A stretch of DNA of 53,093 nt from positions 1 to 53,093 of the forward strand of contig CAKOMI010000004.1 of the NCBI GenBank assembly GCA_934096605.1. Direction: 5' to 3'. The notes below the pieces were generated by a model. The model was given only the letters and a program-made list of their open reading frames with translations. It was not told the origin of the DNA and did not search any database. Positions 17,202 to 24,554 of the stretch are shown here, one piece after another. The position numbers were made by a program, and so were the translations under genes. The DNA is from an uncultured Bacilli bacterium. Its GTDB lineage: Bacteria; Bacillota_I; Bacilli_A; RF39; UBA660. The first letter of the stretch is position 1, and every line of letters starts with the position of its first letter.

Positions 17202-17229
17202 ATTATATATTAACTATAATAATTGTCAA
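17202..17229 (-). promoter_or_regulatory. Sigma-A promoter of the abiF locus
   Basis: Minus strand -35 TTGACA (17224-17229), 16-nt spacer, -10 TATAAT (17202-17207): both boxes are consensus, the strongest promoter in the window. Predicted transcription start lies just before RNA element U. Confidence 0.85.
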
Positions 17230-17240
17230 GAAAAATTTTT

Positions 17241-17684
17241 TTAAAAAAAGAGTAAGCAACAATTTACACACCATGTTATACAAAGTCGTAAATCATGAAA
17301 AATTAATATATCTTTATTTTCTTTTCCGGTTCCATTTAATAAAATTCTTATTCTTGCTTTTAATTCTTCAACATGAAATGGTTTAGTTATATAGTCATTA
17401 GCCCCATTTAAAAGGCCTTCTAGTTTATCATCAAGTGTACTTTTGGCTGTTAAAATAATAATTTTACTAGTGACACTTGCTTCTCTTAATTTTTTTAGGA
17501 TTGTAAAACCATCCATTTCGGACAACATTATATCAAGGATAATTAAATCATAACTATTATTAACCGCTTCTAAATAGCCTTCTTTGCCATTACCAATTAA
17601 TGAAACGTTATACCCATCTCTTTCTAAGTTCTCACGTATTGCATCTCCTAAATGATACTCATCTTCTACTACTAATATTTTCAT
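17241..17684 (-). pseudogene. Truncated OmpR-type response regulator
   Basis: 147 codons. The receiver domain is intact: the acidic pair at the N-terminus (VVEDE), phosphoacceptor in LIILDIMLSEMDGF, conserved Thr in IILTAKS and the Lys of TKPFHVEE. The reading frame then enters DLRL, where the winged-helix output domain should begin, and ends after a Cys-rich out-of-character tail (CITWCVNCC). About 100 residues of DNA-binding domain are missing and no histidine kinase follows. The break coincides with the right copy of the 31-nt repeat. Almost certainly a broken gene. Confidence 0.8.
17243..17273. repeat. 31-nt direct repeat, right copy
   Basis: 27 of 31 positions match 15958-15988. It forms the last codons of the broken response regulator and lies just outside the abiF promoter, so the abiF module sits exactly between the two copies. 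Confidence 0.65.
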
Positions 17685-17725
17685 AGTTATCCCTAAGTTC
17701 TAGTTAATTTTAGCATCAGACCCAT

Positions 17726-17754
17726 AAAAAAACAAGAATGTGCGAACACCCTTG
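17726..17754 (-). terminator. Terminator of the kinase pair
   Basis: Minus strand CAAGGGTGT-TCGC-ACATTCTTG, nine pairs with two G-U, then seven T. Lies between the second P-loop kinase and the response-regulator remnant. Confidence 0.8.
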
Positions 17755-17777
17755 CCTTTGTATTAAATAATGAAACA

Positions 17778-18332
17778 CTAAGATTTTTTATGTATTTCAT
17801 TAATTAAAGTTTCTAAAATATTATTTCTTGTTTCACCTATGGTTGTATCAACATATTTATAACCATATTGCTTACATTGTTCTAAAACAATTTTGTTTCT
17901 TTCATAAAACCTATCGACACATTCATTCAAATAGTTTTCGTTTACCTGGGCTATCCAATCAGTACTTTTGGCATAATGGACAACGCCATATTTTATTTCT
18001 TCCTTTGACCTATTAGGATAAATTAAAAAGTAAACATTACTCTTATCAATACCATCAATTTTTTCAAGATCACATGGTAAATAATCGTACATATCAATAA
18101 CAATATTAGTATCATAATTTTTACTTTCTTCATATGCATTTTCAACAATTGTTTTGAAAAAATTTAATTTTGTTTCAGCAGTGTATGAATCAAAATCAAT
18201 ATTTAACCCATCAGTTATATAAGTCTCTAAATTATCCAAAGAAATTCTGCTATACCCTTTTTTTACTAATTTAAACGCTAAGGTGCTTTTGCCACTTCTA
18301 GCATTACCACCTAGTATTACTACTTTTCCCAT
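17778..18332 (-). CDS. P-loop kinase, AAA_33/adenylate-kinase-like
   Basis: 184 residues. Walker A GGNARSGKST (about 8-17) at the start, then SLDNLETYI, a substrate-binding-type segment, and IVIDMYDYLP as the likely Walker B. The size and layout resemble small cytoplasmic nucleoside, shikimate or antibiotic-modifying kinases; the substrate is not evident. Its ATG shares one base (TAATG) with the stop of the upstream P-loop gene, so both are made from one message. Confidence 0.65.
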   Translation of the reverse strand: MGKVVILGGNARSGKSTLAFKLVKKGYSRISLDNLETYITDGLNIDFDSYTAETKLNFFKTIVENAYEESKNYDTNIVIDMYDYLPCDLEKIDGIDKSNVYFLIYPNRSKEEIKYGVVHYAKSTDWIAQVNENYLNECVDRFYERNKIVLEQCKQYGYKYVDTTIGETRNNILETLINEIHKKS

Positions 18333-18985
18333 TATCTTCCTCTTTTCGTTTTATTTAATTCATCTACGATTTCATAATGTTTACCACTAGAATCTATGAT
18401 TTTTATAGGTATGTTTGCCGCATCAAAGGCTTGCATAACTCTCTTTTCATGGCTTTTATTCTTCCGTTCCATAAGCATTTTTTTCATAATAAAATCTTTT
18501 TCTTTAAAATCTTGAAACCATTTCTTACTAACAATTCTTTTTTTCCAAACCTCATCATCTAAAACAGATAATATAAAAACTTCTATTTCAATATCTTGTA
18601 AACCAAAGTTCCATAAAAAGTTTTTAACAATATCACCTCTATTAGGCCAAATATCATTATCTTGACCCTTAATTAATAAAACGTCAGCATCTTTATCATT
18701 AATAAATCTTACAGTATCAGTCATTATACAAGATCTTCTATTAATGGCTTTTCTTTGGTTAAAATAGGCGTTATTTTTTTCAAGATTCACGTCGTTATAT
18801 AAAAAAACATCATTAATTTTTGGCGTTATTTTTTTATCATCATTAATCGTGGCTTCACAAGCCCAAATATTAGAACCAGAAAGTCCTAAATCCACAAGTA
18901 TACTTTCATCATGCTTTAAAAGTTTATTTATTAAAGTTTTCTTACCAGTCGCAGACTGACCAAATATCCATATTATTTTTTTCAA
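18332..18985 (-). CDS. P-loop NTPase/kinase-like protein with TTG start
   Basis: 217 residues. Starts at TTG (18983-18985), with GAGGTG seven bases upstream. Walker A GQSATGKKT (about 9-17), then an acidic DVLLIKG strand as a possible Walker B and a Lys/Arg-rich lid region (KKRIVSKKW). Unrecognised beyond the fold; forms a translationally coupled pair with the next P-loop protein, so they may act on one substrate or as a heterodimer. Confidence 0.6.
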   Translation of the reverse strand: MKKIIWIFGQSATGKKTLINKLLKHDESILVDLGLSGSNIWACEATINDDKKITPKINDVFLYNDVNLEKNNAYFNQRKAINRRSCIMTDTVRFINDKDADVLLIKGQDNDIWPNRGDIVKNFLWNFGLQDIEIEVFILSVLDDEVWKKRIVSKKWFQDFKEKDFIMKKMLMERKNKSHEKRVMQAFDAANIPIKIIDSSGKHYEIVDELNKTKRGR

Positions 18986-19221
18986 TATTATTCACCTCAT
19001 TTTCTATTTTCCTTTGTTTTTGGAAACAAATCATTAGTAATGTTAGCATTATATCACAAATTTTTATAATAATTTAATATTATTGTAGTTAATGGGTATC
19101 ACCAATAACCTTCATAGATAAACATATACCTATACCAAATTCTAAACTTATAATAATTCATTTGAATAGGCAAATGTTTAGTCCGTATTCATTTTAAACG
19201 CTATTCCTTTCTTTAACGTTA

Positions 19222-19338
19222 TTACTTTAAAATATTTATAATATTTGTAATAGCCTTAGCACGGTCAAATCTACGTAAATTAATTAAAATAAGTTTTTGA
19301 TTTCTATTACAAATAATAATTTTTTTTATACTTATCAC
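19222..19338 (-). pseudogene. Possible C-terminal gene remnant, 38 codons
   Basis: A frame that could start at GTG encodes a protein-like sequence with NLRRFDRAKAITNIIN near its end, more ordered than random AT-rich translation. No ribosome site and no upstream coding context are visible. I do not recognise the family; it could be the tail of a decayed gene. Confidence 0.25.
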
Positions 19339-19360
19339 TTAATTTATTCTATAGAAGATT

Positions 19361-19388
19361 AAAAGCTAATGTTTAAACACTAGCTTTT
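19361..19388. terminator. Terminator-like perfect hairpin after the PHP gene
   Basis: 28-base palindrome, AAAAGCTAGTGTTT on the minus strand paired with its complement (one G-T). It lies eight bases after the stop of the PHP gene with only a short T run. Confidence 0.6.
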
Positions 19389-19395
19389 GTAAAAA

Positions 19396-20298
19396 TCACT
19401 TGTTATTTAAATTACTTAATACTTGTTCAATATAGTCATCAGTTAAATTTAAATTTTCATTAATAAGACCAATTAATGGCGCTATTCCATCATCATAATG
19501 AAAATCTGATCCAATCGTTGTAAACAAATTGTGTTCTCCTGCAAATTTTAGCCATTTTTTAGTGTCATCAATTTTTTTATCATTATCACTTCTATGAATA
19601 TAAATATAATTAGCCTCAATACCATCAGCATTCATTTCATTAACTAAATTTAACATATCATCTTCTGTTAAACCATCTTCATAGGTGTATGCAACAGGAT
19701 GAGCAAGTACTACTTTACCGCCAGCATTTCTTATAATTTTTGCAGCCATAACAGGTGTAGCAGTTTCTTTTTTTACATAAGCTGGGCATCCTTCATTCAT
19801 TATTGTTTCAATATATTCTCCTCTATTTGGAATATAGCCAAATGTTTCTTTTAATAGTTTTTCATTTAATGGATTTAGGACGACATTTGAGGCAATATGA
19901 GCCTTTGTAACGGCATCAATTTTATCAAGGCTTTCTACATCAATCACATAGCCTAAAGCACTTATTTTTTCAGCTACATTATGTAAATAATCGTGTCTGG
20001 CATTTCTTAGTTTAAATAAACGTTTTCTAAACTCTTCATTGTTTATATCAATATTATAGCCAAGAACATGAATGCCACATTTTTTAGTCTTTGTGGATAT
20101 TTCAACTGCTGGTATAAGGTTAATATTTTTTTCTTTTGCATAACTGAATAATTCATCAGTATATGCTTCAACCGTGTCATGATCTGCTATTGCTATTGTT
20201 GAAACTTTATTTTTTACAGCCTCATCAATAACTTCCTTTGGACTTAATTTTCCATCTGACTTATTTGTATGAATATGTAAATCTATCTTTTTCTCCAT
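19396..20298 (-). CDS. PHP-domain phosphoesterase, RNase AM/TrpH (YciV) family
   Basis: 300 residues. Metal-binding PHP motifs: DLHIHTNKSDG at the start, IADHDT (about 37-42), the Glu of PAVEIS, VLAHPVAY and GSDFHYDD near the C-terminus. Members are trinuclear-metal phosphoesterases; the YciV group has 5'-3' exonuclease activity on short RNA and 3',5'-bisphosphonucleotidase activity. GGGTGG precedes the ATG, which lies inside the end of the upstream gene (16-base overlap). Confidence 0.88.
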   Translation of the reverse strand: MEKKIDLHIHTNKSDGKLSPKEVIDEAVKNKVSTIAIADHDTVEAYTDELFSYAKEKNINLIPAVEISTKTKKCGIHVLGYNIDINNEEFRKRLFKLRNARHDYLHNVAEKISALGYVIDVESLDKIDAVTKAHIASNVVLNPLNEKLLKETFGYIPNRGEYIETIMNEGCPAYVKKETATPVMAAKIIRNAGGKVVLAHPVAYTYEDGLTEDDMLNLVNEMNADGIEANYIYIHRSDNDKKIDDTKKWLKFAGEHNLFTTIGSDFHYDDGIAPLIGLINENLNLTDDYIEQVLSNLNNK

Positions 20299-21251
20299 GT
20301 TTCCACCCTTTCATTAAATACTCTTCTCAAGCTTTTAGATTCAAATCTTCTTTTATTCGCTTCCGTCGCGGCTGCATAAAGAAATTTAAATAATTCATCA
20401 TTTGTGAAATCTCTAGCAACTTTCTCTCTACTATCTATTAACGCTTCCATTATATCCCTATCACAATTAAATGGTGTGAATGCCGATAAAAAATCATAAA
20501 TAAAGTTATAAGCTTCATCATCGTATTGCCATTTCTTTCTATATGATTGAGGTTGAATTGGTAAATAAGGCGTATTTTCAATAACTGACTCATTCAATGC
20601 CTTAGGAACACCTTCTATTAAACTAATAAGTGTTTCTTTATCAATTATATGCGCATCAAGTGGTAAATTTTTGTTTGGCATATTACCATGCTTTATATCA
20701 TCACCAATTTTTATTACATCTTGCATTGTTATAACAGGATTTATATCTGATGGATATAAATCAAGTCTAGCAAATTCTGCTATCATTTTTTCTTTTAATT
20801 GTTCAACATTATCTTTAGGAGTAACCATCCACATATCAATATCGGGCAACCTATTAATAATTTTTCTTGGTTTTAGTTCGCTATCAATTCTAGGACAAGG
20901 TTTACAGATTTGTTTTAAATCAGGTAATTTTTCTCCTTGTTCTTCCAAACATTTTCCACACTCCCATATTATTTTATTACTTTCCTTGATTCTTTTTAAT
21001 AATTCATTATTATATCTTAACTGTTCTTTTATTATTGGTAACTGACCTTCTAAATTAGTATCTAGGGCATAAAACGGATATCCAGTACCAAATGTACCAC
21101 TAATATTAGGAATCTCATCTTTTTCTCTTATAGCATTAAATTTTTTTATATTTTCTAATATATATAAGCGTTTTAACTCCGTATTATTAAGTTCAAATAT
21201 TGTTGATGCTTCTACGGATTTCTCACAATAATCCATTGAATGTTTTAGCAT
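20283..21251 (-). CDS. Hypothetical protein with Cys4 motif, possibly nucleotidyltransferase-like
   Basis: 322 residues from the ATG with GGGGG upstream; a longer frame lacks a ribosome site. The centre has CGKC and, after about 14 residues, CKPC, a Cys4 zinc-ribbon-like arrangement. Upstream is a GTFGTGYPF glycine turn and downstream PDIDMWMV with D-x-D, which together recall polymerase-beta-type nucleotidyltransferases, although the spacing is unusual. Coupled to the PHP phosphoesterase gene. The function is not known. Confidence 0.55.
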   Translation of the reverse strand: MLKHSMDYCEKSVEASTIFELNNTELKRLYILENIKKFNAIREKDEIPNISGTFGTGYPFYALDTNLEGQLPIIKEQLRYNNELLKRIKESNKIIWECGKCLEEQGEKLPDLKQICKPCPRIDSELKPRKIINRLPDIDMWMVTPKDNVEQLKEKMIAEFARLDLYPSDINPVITMQDVIKIGDDIKHGNMPNKNLPLDAHIIDKETLISLIEGVPKALNESVIENTPYLPIQPQSYRKKWQYDDEAYNFIYDFLSAFTPFNCDRDIMEALIDSREKVARDFTNDELFKFLYAAATEANKRRFESKSLRRVFNERVETWRKR

Positions 21252-21324
21252 ATTATACTTCCCCCTTAAATTAACCACAATAATAGCATATTTTAACAAA
21301 AATAGCAAATATTTGGCGATTTTT

Positions 21325-22542
21325 TTATTTTTCCTCTTTATTTCCAGTAGCCATTCTTAAAATACATACACATTCAACACTACTAGTATACCCAAACATA
21401 TCAAAAAGGCGCATACTATCAATTATATATTTTTCTTCTAATAATTTTAAATCTCTTACAAGTGTTAGTTTATTGCAAGATATATAGATTATGGTGTCAT
21501 AGTCTTCTTGTAAAAACGTTTTAATAACATTTTTATTTAAACCGGCTCTTGGTGGGTCAACTATAACTTTATTTGCATTACCATTTATTTTATCAATTAC
21601 ATCCTCTACTTTACCAGCATGAAAAGATAAATTATTTAAGTTATTTAAATCAGCATTATATTTAGCATCTATAATTGCTTTTGGATTTACCTCAATACCA
21701 TAAACTTTACTAACACTACGAGCTAATTTCAAAGAAAAGTATCCAACACCACAATAAAGATCATAAACAATATCTTCCTTATTAAAATAAGGTTTAATAT
21801 ATTCCCCAATCTTATAAGAAATATCACTATTAACTTGAAAAAAAGCATTATAATGAACCTTATATATTAAATTATCTGTTCTTTCTAGAAAAAATGGTGC
21901 CCCATATAGACATTTATCATTCCAAATGACCCCTACTATTTTATGTTTAAATATTATTTCTTCTTTTAAAGTAGGACTATCAATTGATTCAATAATAACC
22001 AATATTTCATCATTATAATTACTCCTAATAGTTACATTGCCATTTAAAATATTAAATTTTTTTAAATCAGCTAATAAAGTATTAATACTATCTTTAGCTA
22101 GCAAGCACTTATCAATTTCAACAAATGTATGACTTTCTTCTTCATAGTAACCAAATAACCCATTTTCTACTTTCAAAGTTATTTTGTTACGATAACCTAG
22201 TGGCTTACTAGAACCCATAATATCTAACTCTTTTATATCAATATTATTTCTTTTTAAAAGATCTAAAAAAATATCTTTTTTATACATAAGTGAATGATCA
22301 TATGAAACATTTTGAAAAACACATCCACCACATTCATTAAAATAAGGGCATTTACTTGTTATTCTATTAGAGCTTTTCTTAATAATTTCTGTACATTTTC
22401 CAATATTAAACCTTTTATCTTTTTTAATTATTTTATATTCTACTTCTTCACCAGGTAAAACACCGGGAATGAAAGTAACTATGCCACCATCTCTCGTAAT
22501 ACCCTTACCATTATAATTCAGTTTCAAAATAGTCGTTTTCAT
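21325..22542 (-). CDS. TrmA/RlmD-family RNA (uracil-5-)-methyltransferase
   Basis: 405 residues from the ATG preceded by GGTGAG. N-terminal TRAM domain (to about residue 50); Fe-S cluster cysteines in CPYFNECGGC plus Cys in the CLLAKD region; SAM-binding DLYCGVGYFSL; catalytic DPPRAGL and YISCN near the C-terminus. Methylates C5 of a uridine in 23S rRNA (RlmD/RlmCD type, U1939 and/or U747) or tRNA. Which position is modified cannot be told. Monocistronic or last with the upstream cassette separated by a terminator. Confidence 0.9.
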   Translation of the reverse strand: MKTTILKLNYNGKGITRDGGIVTFIPGVLPGEEVEYKIIKKDKRFNIGKCTEIIKKSSNRITSKCPYFNECGGCVFQNVSYDHSLMYKKDIFLDLLKRNNIDIKELDIMGSSKPLGYRNKITLKVENGLFGYYEEESHTFVEIDKCLLAKDSINTLLADLKKFNILNGNVTIRSNYNDEILVIIESIDSPTLKEEIIFKHKIVGVIWNDKCLYGAPFFLERTDNLIYKVHYNAFFQVNSDISYKIGEYIKPYFNKEDIVYDLYCGVGYFSLKLARSVSKVYGIEVNPKAIIDAKYNADLNNLNNLSFHAGKVEDVIDKINGNANKVIVDPPRAGLNKNVIKTFLQEDYDTIIYISCNKLTLVRDLKLLEEKYIIDSMRLFDMFGYTSSVECVCILRMATGNKEEK

Positions 22543-22630
22543 GCATCTCACCCAGACTAAGATTATCATGAATATTTTAAAAATTCAATTAAAAAAGCAA
22601 ATATCAGCAATCATTCAAACAGATACATGC

Positions 22631-22660
22631 AAAAAAAGATCTAGAATTTTCTAAATCTTT
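22631..22660 (-). terminator. Terminator of the MoxR/VWA cassette
   Basis: Minus strand AAAGATTTAGAA-AA-TTCTAGATCTTT, twelve pairs with one G-U, then seven T. Ends the seven-gene cassette five bases after its last stop. Confidence 0.9.
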
Positions 22661-22664
22661 AATT

Positions 22665-24140
22665 TTATCTTAACTTTCTTTTTGAATTACTAAGAGACTT
22701 GTAATTATATAATCTTTCAAGTTGTTCATCATCCAAATAAATTACTTTACCACCTGGTGGCTTAATCTCCATCCAACCAAATACTATCCATATCGCGTCC
22801 ATTGGCATGATTGGCATAAGTGCTTCGCCATCAGTAAAAATAATCTTATTTTCAACTCTTCTTGTAAAAGCATTAACAGCCACATCAAAATTAGTTCCAC
22901 CTCCACCATAAAATGGTAAATTGTCAATATCAGACATATTTCTAATTTCAGTAAAGCCATAAAATTTTGTATCAAAACACCCAACTTTAACTTTAGAAGT
23001 TTGTAATATATTTTTACATTCTCTTAAAAAATTTCTAAGTAATATTTCATCTATAGAACCACTTGTATCTAAAACAATCTCTGTTTCTGACTTTGGTATT
23101 TCTTCTAGATATGCTGTAACTACGCCATTCTCTATTTCAGCATTTTGATATGACCAATCAACGTCATACTTAATAGCTTCTTTTAACAATCGTCGCCAAT
23201 CAATAAGTGGCTTAGAAACTCCTATATCTGTTATTATTCTTCTTTCACTATTTGTCGTATCCCCATAACCATGTGACTGACTAGCTAACACTTTTCTTAA
23301 CTTTTCTAATTGTTTTCTTCTTTCTATCTTATTTTGTTTAAATACCTCTTTTTCGCCTAATTTTGTTAGCTTTTTAATTTCTTCATTTTTTTCATTTTGT
23401 TTTTCAGTAGGTTGTTGTTTTTCTTGCTGTTCTTCTTGATGCTTTTTTTCTACCGCTTTATCCCACATAGAATGAGCATTATTACTAGCTTCTTGCTGGC
23501 TTTTTTCATCTTGTGAATTTTTGCTTTGCCTACCATCATTATTTTGGCCTTGTGCTTGCTTGTTTTGTTCTTGAGAGCTTTTACTATTACTACTTTGTTG
23601 TTGTAATTTTGACGCTTGTTGTTCATTTTCACTTTCACTAGCAGCCATATTTTGCTGTTTTCCCTCTTTATGTTCTTGTTTTTGAGAATTATCGCCATGT
23701 TGTTGATTATTATTTTGATCTTTCACATTATCCTGTTCATTTGATTGTTGTTCTCTTTCATCTAATAGCTTTTGATACATTTCTTCAGCATCATAATTAA
23801 TTGCATCTGGTATATCAACACCATCAAAAACTATAGGTAAGCCATCTTGCCTTAAAAAAGCATTTACAACGGCATCAGTTGCTATATTCCATAAATCTTT
23901 ATCTTTACCTTCGCTTCTAAAAATATGATTAAAAGCTATATGGCATATTTCATGAGCAAATATGAATGTTTGTTCTTCATCATTAATAGATTCAATAAAA
24001 TTAGGGTTATAATAAATATTTTTGCCATCTGTTCCTGCTGTTTGGATCGTTGGCTCAGCAATAAAGTTAGAATTAACTACTACACTTCCAAAAAAAGGAT
24101 ACTTAACTAACAGTTTTCTTTTAATTGACTCCAAATTCAT
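22665..24140 (-). CDS. Putative metallopeptidase with VWA-like domain (DUF2201 type)
   Basis: 491 residues. Residues 1-110 contain HEICH (63-67) and a downstream NIATDAVVN Asp, the pattern of the DUF2201 N-terminal putative metallopeptidase. Residues about 130-255 are an extreme Gln/Asn/Lys/Ser low-complexity linker. The C-terminal part is VWA-like with the MIDAS motif DTSGS in EIVLDTSGSIDE. Such proteins are partners of MoxR-type AAA+ ATPases, as in this operon, where the ATPase is thought to remodel a substrate presented by the VWA protein. Last gene of the cassette. Confidence 0.85.
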   Translation of the reverse strand: MNLESIKRKLLVKYPFFGSVVVNSNFIAEPTIQTAGTDGKNIYYNPNFIESINDEEQTFIFAHEICHIAFNHIFRSEGKDKDLWNIATDAVVNAFLRQDGLPIVFDGVDIPDAINYDAEEMYQKLLDEREQQSNEQDNVKDQNNNQQHGDNSQKQEHKEGKQQNMAASESENEQQASKLQQQSSNSKSSQEQNKQAQGQNNDGRQSKNSQDEKSQQEASNNAHSMWDKAVEKKHQEEQQEKQQPTEKQNEKNEEIKKLTKLGEKEVFKQNKIERRKQLEKLRKVLASQSHGYGDTTNSERRIITDIGVSKPLIDWRRLLKEAIKYDVDWSYQNAEIENGVVTAYLEEIPKSETEIVLDTSGSIDEILLRNFLRECKNILQTSKVKVGCFDTKFYGFTEIRNMSDIDNLPFYGGGGTNFDVAVNAFTRRVENKIIFTDGEALMPIMPMDAIWIVFGWMEIKPPGGKVIYLDDEQLERLYNYKSLSNSKRKLR

Positions 24141-24149
24141 AAACTATAC

Positions 24150-24554
24150 CTATATCTGTGCTACTAATGAATATATTTCTTCATTTATTTTATTATTAGT
24201 TAAATCTGAACAAGTAACAATAATCAAACAGTTTTCTGGTAATTCAAAAGTACTAATTTTTTTATATTTTAATATTTCAATAAATTTAGTTTGTTCTTCT
24301 AATGGAATTTCATTTATATTTTCAATCACTAAAATTGGTACATTAGTTTTACTTTTAGCTAATAATTCCTTATACCATAGAGGTGGACAAAATTCTATGT
24401 TTTCATAATGGCCATTTAATAAAGTAGTATCAATACTTGCTTCTAAAACAACTGAATTAGTAAACAAACTAGAAGGTATATTTGCCACTAATAATGGTGA
24501 TACACCAGCTTTAATATAATTTTTTAGATTATTTAATCTTTCTTTATTCATCAT
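24150..24554 (-). CDS. Small degenerate AAA-like protein
   Basis: 134 residues. The central part has LVIENINEIPLEEQ, like a decayed Walker B and following helix of an AAA+ ATPase, and CLIIVTCSD like a sensor-1 strand. No Walker A can be seen. Start ATG overlaps the TGA of the MoxR gene by four bases. Possibly a non-hydrolysing partner subunit or adaptor for the neighbouring ATPase; not recognised as a named family. Confidence 0.5.
   Translation of the reverse strand: MMNKERLNNLKNYIKAGVSPLLVANIPSSLFTNSVVLEASIDTTLLNGHYENIEFCPPLWYKELLAKSKTNVPILVIENINEIPLEEQTKFIEILKYKKISTFELPENCLIIVTCSDLTNNKINEEIYSLVAQI

Larger units (their letters stand above)
18986..19395. other. 410-base intergenic region with a small gene remnant
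   Basis: Strongly AT-rich. It holds the ribosome site of the kinase pair at its left end, the hairpin at 19361-19388 and one short open frame (19222-19338). The rest shows no promoter, repeat or RNA I could support. Confidence 0.5.

Noticed and set aside
23450..23698. Lys-rich 82-codon frame inside the VWA gene
   Set aside because: A shifted-frame shadow of the Gln/Asn-rich linker, without ribosome site.
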